Shown piece after piece: positions 29,508 to 43,700 of a stretch of DNA of 64,000 bases (its first letter is position 1; each line of letters opens with the position of its first letter). Location: contig CM049310.1 in assembly GCA_026874595.1 (NCBI GenBank), positions 77,679,056-77,743,055 of the forward strand, in the 5' to 3' direction. This DNA is from Sipunculus nudus (taxonomy: Eukaryota; Annelida; Sipuncula; Golfingiida; Sipunculidae). The translations under genes and the position numbers were made by a program. The notes under the pieces are model-generated. The model had not been told where the DNA came from and searched no databases. It saw only the letters and a list, made by a program, of their open reading frames with translations.

Positions 29508-32500
29508 ACATATCGAAACTTATTGCAATACAAATGCAATACAAACTTTGTGGGCAATACTTTGCCCTATTACTACATACTACATAGAGTGAAGTGAAGT
29601 TTAAAATCTAACCATGCAATATTAAAACATTCTTAACAAGCATTAAAGGAAATGTTCTTTCCTTTTACTAATATCTAGAGTAATTAGTGTATGATAAGAA
29701 AAAGCATTACATAAGTCTTATATAGCTTGAACAGCTATTTGGACTTGAATAAGAAACAAAATTTACCACTCGTAGTTATTCAGATCATCTCTTTTTCAGA
29801 ACAAAATTCATACAGATTTATTCTTAAATACCTTAAATACACATAAAGATCTCAGGACCAAAATTTTATGTTTAAAAATAATGCATGGGTTGGTTACAAA
29901 ATTTTGCATTAATGACAATGCCAAATAAATACTAACACTAGTAATTTCATGCCAGTTACTGGAGTCATAAAAAATATACATGAAAATCTGGTTATTTATA
30001 TAGACTAAATATATGCCGATTGTTGCCATGTCCCAGGTTAATCTACAAACATTAGTTTATTTATATAAATTAATATTATAAGTTATATAATATCTACCCA
30101 TTTATCACACTATTAAGATAACCATGTATAATGTATTACTATTACTGACAACAGAAAAAAACATGATGCTAAAATAGTGATGAGGTATAAAATAACATAT
30201 TTATCCTTTATATACCGGTACTGTTTGTCATACCTGGATACCAAGAAAGTAGCTTGTTTTACTTCTGTAGGTGCGGCTGAACACTTGACCAACAAAAGTT
30301 TTTACTTCACACGATATCTGAGGAAAAAATACTGAAAATTACCATTCAAACTTTCCTGAGAAAATATATGTCATTAAATTCCAGTTTGTGAAAGTTAATG
30401 AGGTATACACTGTGATGATACGAGATGACATGTCTAATGTCTGGATAACAGATGACATATGTAATCTGTTCAGGCTACATTAATAAGGGATATCATGGGA
30501 AATGTTTCATGGTGACTGCTTTGTATATTTTTCCCTCTCTACTCCCGCAAAGCTTTTATGAGCTGTCTAATTTCCAAAGCATGGCAAGATGTTAAGGAGG
30601 TTAATCACATATGTGCCTTAGATCTTGTTTCAACATTCGTGTAGAAACAAAAATGGCGGAAAATAATTAAATGGAGAACTAAATTTTCCCTTTACTTGCT
30701 AAAATTAAATATTATGCATAATGGTAAATATTAGTTTTTATTCAAAAAGAATAAGAAATGTCTCATTTAAATGATAATTGAATCAAGGATTGAATCAAAG
30801 GAAAAGAATCAATAATTTAATTGTTTTTAAAGCCCCTCACAATTCACACGTGTAATAACTGACTGACTGACTGAAAATGAAGTCTGTGCTCGAGCCAGTC
30901 ACAGATTACGGAAAATTTGGCCCGCACTGGCTCCCTCAGTAACGACATAGTTTGAAATATTGAGTCGGTATACAGTTAAATATTAAGGGCGAAAATATAA
31001 GATGCTGGCAGAGTTGAAGATCGTAGTGAGAGAGGTGGAGAAAGCCGGAGAACTCGTAGGGAACCACCGACCTTGGACGGGCACGACATCCCACTAAAAT
31101 GGCAGCTGCTGGGATCGAACCCGGGTCGCCAGCTGTCCAGGCCCCTGGTGTAATAACTGCATGGTGAAACTATTTTTAGATTAGCTTAAAACTCTGACTT
31201 GCTCTTATGTTTAGGTGAAACTTAGACACTTCAACATAAGGTTTGCATTTGACTCAGGTAAAGCCTATTTTACCCAACCGGTTGATAAAACCTGGGTTAA
31301 TACTATTTTACAATGGTTTAAACCGTTTTTCACCCATAATTTTTGCCCTGTTTTTACCAAAGGCTTTTTCTCAAGTATATTTTCTTTTATATAGCATAAG
31401 CTTAAATGCAAAGCTTTATTTCATTCTGATTGGTCAGCAGAAGTTGTACCAACATTTTGTGGATATTGGTAACAAACCAAGTGGCTTTAACCTCGTCACC
31501 TCTGTCTATAAGGAGCCATTTACCACTTACATTTTAACTCATGTTTGGCTGTGCATAGGGCATAAGTCCAAACAATAGGAATTAGGGGTAAAACCTAGGA
31601 ATCCTTGGTAAATCTACTTTATCCAGCCGGGGTTTTATCAGGGTATAACATGCAGCGTTTGCGACTAACGTAGGCCCGCCGGCCCGTGGCTTGTTGAAAT
31701 ATCTTCGGGCCGGCAAGTCTAGAGCATATCAGGCCCGGTTGACTTGCTAGAATTGTGTTTGCAAAATACCTTAGTCTATTTTTATCATTCCCTTCCGTGT
31801 TGTTCATCCGCTTCATTCACTGCCTTTTTGGGAATGTTCCAAAAGTTTCTCATTTTCCCCGATTATATAGTAGTGAATGCGTCGCCTTTTAAGGAGAGCG
31901 ATTTCTAGGACCCCCTGCGTGGTGAAATGCAGCCGTACATAACAGTAGGATACGCATATTATAAACGTGGGTGCGTGACAAAAGCTCGCGGCATTCGGTC
32001 AGTTCTCATGTGAGTGACCTTCATTGGACGATTTGGTCACAAGTTTCCCAGAAAACTAACCCCTGTTGACATTTGACCCACACACCCGTTGGCTGACGTT
32101 TCATTGACGTCATTTGACCCATGTGCCCATTGGTTGACCTCAACTATATTTGAATAGACCTCATCTGATGAAACTGTCTAACAGTTGTGTTTTTGCACAG
32201 ACAAAAAAAAGTTCCCGCCTCATTGGACTGAACATGATAGCTTTCACCGATATGAATCAAAAAGCAAAATATTTATAATAATTTTAGCAAAGCAAATTAT
32301 CCATATTCATTAATCGTGCCGTAGGCTATGCACTTTCGTTGTGCCAGTGTTTACCGTTCTGAACATATAAATCACAACCATGCAGGTTTAAGCAAATACG
32401 GGCGATGTCAATCTTTAACATCGTCAGTGACATTACAACATTACAAGTCCGTCAAATTCCCGATTACGGTTTTCATTGACAGTTTTCTGAAAAATGCGGT

Positions 32501-34716
32501 AAAAAATAAAATAAAAAAAATAATGTACTCGCTTGCCCTCTATCATGTTATCTGGTCCGCTTTCCCGGTTATTTCGTCCTTGTCACAGGTGATGAAACGC
32601 TCACATAGGCATACATGCCTGCGGTACCGAGTCAAGGTATACCCATGAAAAAGTCCCACCCACTTGCCAGCAAAAAAAACGTATTTATGTTTCGAATTAT
32701 ATTAGGAAAGTTATCAGTTATATTATAAATATATGAAAAAAAAACAGCCCATATAAATAACCTATCAAATAAACTTGTCATATTTCCATAAAGCAGATAA
32801 AGTGACGCAGTGTAATATAGGGTGTAGCATCATGCAGTCGCACACCGTGTTTTTTAAAGCCAATTTATCAATAAAGCATTATCCCCAACTGTCAATCACA
32901 GCATAAATATAATTTTTTTATATACATTTTGGTGGAAAATGCAAATATTTATAAAATAAATGCGATAAAAATATAGTATTCAGTGTATTCCATGCAGAGT
33001 CACGTGTGTCTTTAGTTATCTAAAGTGACTGACGTATTAATTTATGCATCTCTGTATATTTATCATAATAATTGTACATACAGCAGATTCATGACTTTTC
33101 ATTTTTTTTATTGGGTCAGTATGAACTGTTTATCCACCTTTGCTGAAAATAAGGCCTTTTAATACTCCGCCACACCAGTCTTCCCAGGAAATGCAACTAA
33201 AAACATCGTAACAAAAACAGGTGGACACAAGGGAATGGAACAAAATATGTATATAATAGTCAAAAGAACTAAAAATCCATGAAACAAAATAATGGAAAAC
33301 AATCTTTTTTGCTCATCAATTTTTAATATTTGCTAATCAATTTTCAAAAATTAATTCGAGCCTGAAGTCACCGTCTTTCCATCCAGTCAGATGGTTCCAT
33401 ACAAGTCATTTTATTAGTGTCAACCTTCGCGGGGCTCTTAACATGATCATCGGTCATTTACCAGACCATGTATTTTACTCTGTAATAAAAGACATTTAAG
33501 CACAGCCCTTTTCCCCGGGCAAACTAAACTAGTTCATTACGTGCTTGGCTAATTATTCATTTTCTCCACGTATGTTTCCTGAACCACAAAGGTGATTAAG
33601 AGCTATAGCTTACTTCAATTTATCATAAATTTATCATCCATACAGCAAAACAGTTGTCGTAATCGTTAGAAAAGAATAAATATTTTACGATGTTTTTCCG
33701 TAAGCCTGTGCATTCAAGAAGTTCAGATCACGTCATGCTAAAATTTTGTCATAATCAGTTAATTATACTGATTACCCTGGTTAAATTAAATGTTGACAGC
33801 TCCTTTGTCCTTTGTCATATTATGAATAAGTCAATATAAATCATTTGCCGTTATAGGACTTGATATTATACATTTCTCACGAAACCTTTGGTGATCAGAT
33901 CCAATGTGGCTCATCACAATGCAGGAAACCTTTTGTACATTATAAGATCTTCTATGTTTGTAACCTATCACAATGTGATTTTTTAACATAGTATATATAT
34001 ATATATATTCTATATAGTATGCACCCTGGCATATACACATTATTAGTTCATATTGAGATCACATAAAAATTCTTTACCTTAAAAAATGTTGGGCCTGTAA
34101 CATTTGAACCGGGCCTGCAACTTTAGGACGATACAGGCCCGGCTGGCCAGTACCATCCAAAGTTTCGTCGCAAACACTGATAATATGGGTTATACCCGGA
34201 TGCTGGGTAAAACCTGCGAATCTTGTGTCAGGGACAAAAATCCTAGGAGAAAAATGTTGAGGCCATAAATTCTTGGACACTGGTCATGTGACCAAAACAA
34301 GGGGCCACCAGAACTAATTGCTCTGATATTGCATCAGGCTCCAACAGCCCTTGCTACTGATTTCATCAGTTTGTAACAGGTCAGCATATTGCACCACCCT
34401 GTGCAAAGGTTAGAGACCTTATAAACCCCCGGTCTGGGTAGCAGGCGGGGGAAATTACACTGAGAATCTGCCAACGCCAGGTACGACAGCAAGGACAATA
34501 CTGGCAATAGAGATCATGAGATGCTGATGCTGCACCATAGGGGTGAGGGGGCTGATGGCTGAAGTAACCTGGTGATAATATATGTTAAGAATAGAGAAGA
34601 AGAAGAACCTGTACTATGTCACATTGAAGCCTACTGGTAAGCTAGAACTACTGGAGTGTATCACTGGAGAATAATCAATATAGTAATTTGTGAACCTGGA
34701 TATATCTATATATATA

Positions 34717-34784
<68 letters not shown>

Positions 34785-37700
34785 CAGATGAGGAATAAAG
34801 ACGAGATATTCCCCTTTGGAGGACTACATTATATTTATATGGGACACTGAACACAAACAGCTCACACGAGCTGCCACGACAGATTTTGGCGCAGCCAGCA
34901 GGATTCTAAAGTTTCATTGAACAACAACAACAGAAAAGTTTATTTAATCCAGGACATGTATTTGATTTTAACGAGTGATCACTATTTGTAATAAGTCAGC
35001 ACGAAGAAACCCGAATCCCCGCTGGAAATCTGGGGTGATTCTGTTGACAGTATCCCGAGGTGGTAGCAGGACACGGACGGACACGGTCGAGAGCATCCCC
35101 TGAAGGATTCGCCCGGGCAGCGTGGGGCCGGTTCATCAACCTGACGAGCAAGGAAATTCAAGAAAGAAGAAATATTGGATTTGGACATTCCTGGACGTTA
35201 ACACCTGTTTGCACGGAACACTTTTGGATTTATTTAATTTTGTGACACTTTGGATATATTATTTTGTGGCTCCAGTGATATAGGCTTCTTGAGGTAGGAC
35301 GGTTCACTCATTTCTATATATCATCTTCATTGCATTTTATATTATCATTCTTTATCTATTATTTATACATCACATGTTTTGGTAACTGATATGTGTCAGT
35401 GGTTAGGGTTTTTACTTTAACTTGGTTTCTTATTTTTTAACTGTCACTGGGCTTAGGCTTTTGATAATAGTGACAGGGTTTTATACTTTAAAGTGATATT
35501 CATATATTCAGTGAGGATTAGGGTAATTTTAGATACCAGGCAGTATTGTGTGCACCTTGAGACAAAAGGTTCCTCAGCAGAACAGAGGTTAATTTATTCA
35601 CTTTGGGTTTAATTACATTTAATTTGGTCAAAACTAGAAAATTGACAGTCTTGTTGGATTGTCACCAAAATTAAGTTTAATCCTGGCTTTAAGTGAGTTT
35701 TGTTTTGTTAAGTTTGAGAGATAAATTTCATAATGTCCGGAGAGGGGTCTGAGGCTGGTAACTTCCAGCAGTTTGCCCAGGCCTTTACAGAGGCTATAAC
35801 CGGTGCATTCCGTAATCTCCGCATAGCCAGTTCCACACCTTTTAAATTATCAAAATTCACTGGAACTGCCCTTAATACTGGGGACCTCACCCTTAAGGAA
35901 TGGCTTGATGAAGTCGATATCTGTTGTAGAAATCTGGGGTTAGAGGGTGCGGCGAAAGCCACAGCCCTAATAGATCACCTCCGGGGTCCAGCCCGAGAGG
36001 TAGTTTTATGTTTAACCCCTCCGCAGAGGGAGGACCTTGCTTTCATTGTTAAAGAATTGTATAAGAGGTTTGCACCTAAGGAATTCCTAAATTCCCTGTC
36101 CAGCCAGTTCCATACTAGGAATCAGTTGGAGGGGGAATCATTACAAGACTTTAGTCGGACTCTGATCCTGCTATATGACCGTATGGTCAAGGCAGCCCAA
36201 GCGGAGAGGCAGGGGGCGCTGCAGGAGCTAAGGGAAGACTTCTTTAAACAGCGGTTTGCAAGGGGGCGCGAGACTCACAGGTCCGCTTAGAATTAACAAA
36301 GCTAGAGTTAGCCCATGAAGGCCGGCCCTTCAAGGAAATGCGGGAAGAGGCTTTGAGGCTTCTGGGAGACAGTTTGTCTCAGGGACCCCGGGCTAGGGTG
36401 CATCAGCTAGTGGCAGCTGATGTTACTCCCTCTCAGGACCAGATAGCGGCCCACCCTATCATAAAGCGGTTGACCGAAAATCAACTCAAAATACAAGAAC
36501 AGCTGACACGTTGTTAAGGACAAAATCACAAAATATGTTTTGCACATTTTGTAAACGGGGTGGCCATAAAAAGGAAAATTGTTTCCATTTGCTTAAGAGG
36601 CCAAATTCAGGCCAGCAACTCAGTAATGCTGGGAAGCAGGCCAGCTCTAGTCAGGGAAACTAGAGGCCCCTATTGCAGTTGGCACAACAGTGGGGGCAAA
36701 TGGTTCTGTGCCTGGTAGCGTCATTCCGCACTATCCTGATAATTTAATTAGCAGCAGTCCAGTTGCTACTGTGGACATTGGCAGTGTGACTACAGGTTGT
36801 ATATTGGATACAGGTGCCGAGACATCTTTAATGCCGGTTTCATTTTTTAATAAGTATCTGAAGGGCAACATTAATTTGTTCCCATTTGACCAAGTGTGTC
36901 TTAAGGTTTTGGGTGCCAGTGGCCAAGAGGTACCTGTGGAGGGATATGCCATTGTACCCCTGAAAGTAAATGATGTTACCATTTCAGGAGGCTTTTTGAT
37001 ACAATCTGATTCCGGGAACGAGGCTATTCGTGAGATGCGGTTCCTATTATATTAGGCTGCAATATTTTGAGAAAAGTGGCAAAGCTGTTTCAACATTTTG
37101 TGACTTCGTTAACCCCAGATTGGCAACTTGTATTACAAATTCTTCCTGAAGAAACAGCACCAGGGTCAAAATTACAATTAGATGAGACCAGCATCTGTAC
37201 AGCTGCTTGCATTCAGCATTTGGCTGCTAAGCAAGCATCACTCATTTCATGTGTAACTGTTGATAAATGTTGGTAAGGCCAGCAGATATATATTGAGCCG
37301 GTCACAATAAGTACTCATCCCTTACTTTTTGTTTTGGATTCTTGTGGGTATGCGGATGAGACTAGTCAGCTAAAGCTTTTTATTCTAAATCATTCCTCGG
37401 AACCTGTCACATTAACAGCACTCATGCACGTGGCCACTGCTTGCAAATTGCATACACAAAATGTGGTTTCAGTGGAACCGGATGGTTCAAACTGGCAAGT
37501 TAAAGTTCACCAAATAGGGGTGGTAAGTCATTTTGATACATTTTCAGACAATACTCTTGGCGCAGAGGACCCATCCCATCTGGAAAAACAATCAGACTTA
37601 AATTCAGAGTTAAGAGAAAAATTTACAACCTCAGACGGTGAGGTTATCACTTTACCTTCGGGAGTAAGCCTGTCAAAATTAACCCCAGTTGAAGCTGAAA

Positions 37701-40700
37701 AGGTAGCTAAATTATTTGACAAGTATTCAGCAGCTTTTTCTAATGCTGATTATGATTTAGGGTTTTGTGATGTAATACCACATAAAATTAACCTTAGGGA
37801 TGAAAATCCTATTAACCTGCCCTATCGGCGGATCAGGTTGATGAGGTGAAAGGGGAGTTACAACAAATGCTTGATCGGGGCATAATCAGGAAATCAGTCA
37901 GTCCGTATGCAAGTCCAGTAGTCCTTGTCAGGAAAAAGAATGGAAAAATTAGGCTTTGCATCGATTACCGTAAACTCAATGCAAAAACAGTACCTGACGC
38001 ATTCCCTTTACCCCGGATAGACGAGGCGCTTGAAGCCCTCGGAGGGGCCACTTTGTTTTCCAGCCTTGATTTAGCTCATGGCTATTTTCAGATTGCTATG
38101 GACCCTCAGTCAGTTCCAATTACCGCATTTCGTGTGCCATAAGGTCTATACGAAATGTGTAGGCCTCCCATGGGCTTACGGAACAGCCCTGGAACGTTCC
38201 AAAGGATTATTGAACATATTTTGGGAGATTTAAACTTTACATCCGTCCTATTATATCTGGATGATATCTTAGTATGGGCATGATCATCGAGCATCTAGAG
38301 CGATTAGGTGGGGTACTCCAACGACTCGTTCAATATGGATTAAAATTAAATGGAAAGAAATGTAATTTTTTTCAAGAGCAGGTTTTATATTTAGGCCACA
38401 TTGTGAGTGCAGAAGGGATCCAAGTGGACCCTGCTAAAATACAGCGTATCATTGAATGGCCAGTACCAAAGTCATACAATGACCTTCGTTCCTTCCATGG
38501 CCTAGCCAGCTATTATCGACGATTTATCCCACACTTTGCTAAGAAGGCAGGTCCATTATACGCCGTTTTAAATAATGCCACTGAAAAGGCAGGGGAGCCC
38601 CCTAAACAATTCCATTGGGCAGAGGAGGCACAAAATGCATTCACTCTCTTAAAGAGACAATTAACGGAAGCTCCAGTTCTGAGTTATCCAAATTTCCACA
38701 AGAAGGAATTTATAATTTAAGTTGATGCTTCACTTCTGGGCTTAGGCGCCTGCATATCTCAGTATGATGAGAAAGGGGAACTACATCCCATCGCCTATGC
38801 CAGTCGTGACCCAAGGTTGGCTGAAGAGCACTACCCAGATTATTCATCATTTAAGCTTGAACTGCTAGCTCTTAAATTGACGGTGACTGAAAAATTCAAG
38901 GAGTATTTACAAGGGGTGCATGTAATTGTATATACAAATAACAACCCATTAGCCCACCTAGAAACGGCCAAACTTGGAGCAACTGAGCACCGGTGGGTTG
39001 CCAAGTTGACCCCCTATGATCTGGGAATCAGGTATCGACCTGGAAGGTTAAATAAATGTGCGGATGCCCTAAGTCGCTGTCCAGCAAATACCATTAGTGT
39101 GGACCTGGTAAATCTTGTTACAGGTGTGACCAGCACTTCAGTGCTGCCAGCAGAGCTTAGAAAGCAGGGCACTGACCAAACTTTATTTGACAGCTCCACT
39201 AGCTTGCAATCCAGTGTTTTACCATTATATAGCAAAGAGGAATTAGCAGAAGCAGAGAAATGATGAAACCCTAAGTGTTATCTGGGCATTATGGGAAAAC
39301 AACTGGCAACCAGGTAACGAGCCACCCTCACAGGAGGCTATGAGCTTAAGGGCCTTGATTAAGGAATGGTCACTAATCACTGAGCGGCATGGTGTTTTAT
39401 ATCGCCAGCTAAATGACCCTGTTGTAGGTTTTCGGTTTCAGTTTTTGGTGCAAGCATGCCTCCAGAGTGTTATGTTGGAAGCTGCCCATGATAAATGGGG
39501 ACATCAGGGCATCTTTAAGACCCTTTCACTCCTAAGTAGAAGATGCTATTGGCCAGGTATATCCACTTCAGTGCGCAAGTATGTTAACAACTGTTTTGCT
39601 TGTATTGCAGCCAAAACACCAAAACCAAAGATAAGACCACCCTTGCGTCACCTTATTACATATAAACCGCTTGAAATCCTTGCTATTGATTCCCTCAAAT
39701 TAGATAGGGGTAGGCATGGATATGAAGATGTTTTACTAATGACGGATGCATTCAGGCGTTTAGCTTGCGCCGTACCTTGTAAAGATCAAACAGCCGAACG
39801 GGTTGCTCTCGCCTTGAGAGATCATTGGTTTAGTCATTACTCTATCCCCATGTGTATACATTCCGATCAAGGAAGAAATTTTGAAGGCCGCACAATTCAT
39901 GAGCTATGTAAGCTTTATGGGATTCAGAAAAGTAGGACTACTCCCTATCATGCGCAGGGTAATCCGCAGGCTGACAGATTTAATCAGACCCTGTGTTTAT
40001 TAATCAAGTCGCTACCAATGTCCCAGAGAAAACACTGGCCAGAGTTGCTGCCACAGTATTAATTTATAATTCAACCCCTCATAGAGTAACTGGGATCCCA
40101 CCATTCACATTAATGTTTGGCCAAGAACCACATATACTGCTCGACCATCTGTTGGGCAGTTTGGATAGGGATTGGGAAACTAGCTTTATCCAATCTCAAG
40201 CTGACTTGATCAGCAAAGCCCACAAAGTAGCCATGGAACGCACACAAGCGTCCTTTAAAGCTGAGGAAGACCGATGGAACCGAAAAGCATTTTCCCGGTT
40301 GCTTCAGGTTTGGGACCACGTTCTCAGAAAAACACATTTTACGGGACGTCATAAACTTGATGATCAGTTTCATCATGGTAGATTTGTAGTAGAAAAATAC
40401 GATCCCGATAAAAATATTTGTGGTATTAGGCCTTTGTTGGGAGGGCCACTCAAATGGGTGAACAGGGGACTACTGACACTAGATCCTCGGGAGCCAGTTC
40501 CGCCAGCCACCGAAAAAAATGCTGGATTTTAACTCGTCCTTGCCCACTGAGACAGACACAAAGTCTGCCTCAGGCGATGAGGACAGGCACAGGACAGGCA
40601 CCAAATGCGCCCCGTGCCTCACCAGCGCCACCTGCCGCCGCTCTGCTCAACCAAGGACCCCCACCTACCAACTTGACTCCAACTGACTCCCTGGCTGCAC

Positions 40701-43700
40701 CTGGGCCTCGTCGGTCTGAGCGCAGCACTAGAGGCATTCACTCTAATCCATATCATTTACCTAAATCCTCTGTGTAACTTAATAATTAACAATTATAATT
40801 CTCATTTCATTACAACACCCCCCCCCCCTCCTCTCTCAGGAACCCTAACATTCTTCTTACTTCTTTATTCTTATTTGTGTGTATGTTGGTATGGTTGTGT
40901 TCTGAGGACTTAGCCACACGTACCTGTAATGATCTGATTTTAGGCTCTAAATTTGGTGGTTCTTGTTTTATTAGATTTCAGAAAAAGGATCCAAATTTAT
41001 GATTTTGAGACAGCAGGCGAACAAAAATATACCTTTAATAGACAGATCATTACAGCTAATGTGGGTAAGTCGCTCCCGGTTTCACCGATGGAAGCAGCTC
41101 GGGGATGAAAGTTTAGTATGAGTGTTAAAAGAGGTCTTCATCCACCTCACCCAGTCTCGCATGGTTGGTTAACTATTATTAGTAGTATTATGGCATATGC
41201 ACACACCTCAACCCCTGCTTTTGGCAGGCGTAAAACTGTGGTCTTATTTGGACACAGTTTCTTCAAAAGACTGAAGGCACAATGTGTCACCAGGGGTATA
41301 TACCCAGAACAGTTGCTTGCAACTGAAGCCGAAGTACACATAGAAGGCTATGGTGGTCTGTCGTATGACAGAGTTCAGGATAAAGCCGGATGGTATTTAC
41401 GGAAAATGATTGGTAGAGGCCTGGACGTCCTGGTGATCGATCTTGGCACGAATGACCTTTGCCATCCAGACATCACGCCTACAGTTTTGTTGCAAAAAGT
41501 GCAAGAGTTCATAGCTTTACTAAAGCAACAGCATATCTATCCCAAGAGGATTGTGGTTTTACCCATATTGAAACGGACCCATATGGGCCACTACCCTAAT
41601 CAGATTTTGGATGTAGAAGTATTCAATAAGATGGTGGAGCAGTTTAACACACTCCTATATGGGTCCCTAGCAAATTATCCTACCATACAAATCTGGTCGC
41701 AGGAGAGTTACAACCACAGTGAATATCTGCGAGGGGCCCACCTAACTTCAATGGGAGAACAACACCTTGGTTGAAAACCTCCAGGTCCTGCTTGAGGTCA
41801 TGTTGAGTGAATTGGGATAAATTTCCAGACACTTCTATTTAGGTTGTATACCCTATATCCTTCGAAATCGAAATTAAATCGAAAGATCTGTTGATATCTT
41901 TTATTCTGCTGGATAGTCTTAATGACGAGTCTGATGGTGCACATTACAGTTAGGCCACATAGTTTAAATGAATAACCATGTTCACAGTAAGGAGACGGCA
42001 TAGAACGCCTTATACAGGGCCAGTAAACTTTTATTGTTTTATATACAACCAAAGTTGTGTATGTAAAGCCTTGCATATGTTATGCATTTATGATATGTAG
42101 ATTGTTCGATAGTCTTGTTAAATCAACAATGCAGAACTCTTCATTGTATGTAATGTTATTAATGTGCTTGCATCATGTAATACTATAGGTTGTATGTGTA
42201 AAATCATTACAACTAACTGAAATTTCACTATTTTGAAGTATACGGCCAGCAAATCGATATCTTTTTGCATTTTTTTATGTGCTAAGTTAAAGTTAAGAAT
42301 AATGCAAGTTGCATTTATGTCTAACTGTACATATGTTACAGTTATATAAAACTTATTATGTAATATCTATTATGCTAACGTTATACTGAAATCATTTATG
42401 TAACTGAGATTTGTTCTACGACGGTAGCAACAGCTGGCCAGTAAGAGTCAGGGTATTATTTTTAAATTGTTATATCTTAGAGATACTTCTAATACTGCCT
42501 GCTAGTATTACTAAGTTATAATTTTGATCTTTGACATTGTTCTGTTTTATTCTTATACATGTTAATGACAGCATATACTTTTATGGGGAATGAAACAAAG
42601 TGCTCTAATCTCTATTTAAAACGTGGTATCTTTTACCCATTTTACAAACAGTGTCAGATTATAATTTATATAGGTCAGGATATATATATATATATTGAAG
42701 CATCCTTCGAGGCGAAGATGTCAGGCAGGGTAGGATGTCAGGGACAAAAATCCTAGGAGAAAAATGTTGAGGCCATAAATTCTGGGACACTAGTCATGTG
42801 ACCAAAACAAGGGGCCACCAGAACTAATTGCTCTGATATTACATCAGGCTCCGACAGCCTTTGCTACTGATTTCATCAGTTTGTAACAGGTCGGCATATT
42901 GCACCGCCCTGTGCAAGGGTTAGAGACCTTATAAACCCCCGGTCTGGGTAGCAGGCGGGGGAAATTACACTGAGAATCTGCCAACGCCAGGTACGACAGC
43001 AAGGACAATACTGGCAATAGAGATCATGAGATGCTGATGCTGCTCCTTCGGGGTGAGGGGGCTGATGGCTGAAGTAACCTGGTGATAATATATGTTAAGA
43101 ATAGAGAATAAGAAGAACCTGTACTATGTCACATTGAAGTCTACTGGTAAGCTAGAACTACTGGAGTGTATCACTGGAGAATAATCAATATAGTAATTTG
43201 TGAACCTGGATATATCTATATATATACTGTGTATATATATATGTGTCAGATGTAGATAAAGACGATATATTCCCCTTTGGAGGACTACATTATATTTATA
43301 TGGGACACTGAACACAAACAGCTCACACGAGCTGCCACGACACTTGTTTCAAAAACCTAGAGCGAGAAACATTTTGTGAAGTATGAACTGAATGAAAAAT
43401 ATTCTAAAATGTTATATTTTCCCTGCACAAGAGCAGTTATTACAGTGCAGAAAAAGGGTATCTAGTATTCACTTGGGCATGCATACAGGTCAGAATCAAA
43501 ATGTTACTACTTTCTTTGTCTAGATGAGAAATCCAATGCAAAAATATATCTTGACTAGGTTATGTCCCAATAAAATTGGTGAAAGGATTTCCTTTTTCAA
43601 TCCAAAACTTGAATTATAAATGTTTCATCAGTATCATCTGACATATAGGCTCACAAATACTTAAATTTAGAACTTACACAGTACTACCTAATTAGGGTCA

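Larger units (their letters stand above)
34222..43346 (+). mobile_element. Gypsy-type LTR retrotransposon with extra SGNH-like 3' ORF
   Basis: The LTRs begin TGTCAGGG and end CACGACA: 5' LTR 34226-34881 (656 bp) and 3' LTR 42736-43342 (607 bp). CTTG flanks both sides (34222-34225 and 43343-43346) as a 4-bp target duplication. Between them lie gag, a zinc knuckle, protease, RT, RNase H, integrase, and then a separate ORF with SGNH motifs. About a dozen hand-counted substitutions separate the LTRs outside the TA run, so insertion is moderately recent. Several stops and frameshifts make this copy non-autonomous. It lies antisense to the host gene in the 13.9-kb intron between exons 6 and 7. Confidence 0.93.

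Noticed and set aside
31100-31147. tRNA gene on the minus strand
   Set aside because: A B box is present but there is no A box or acceptor stem; flanking duplications show a SINE.
32328-32648. Open frame of 106 codons between the inverted arms
   Set aside because: Low-complexity composition, no recognisable domain, no splice context; no evidence that it is coding.
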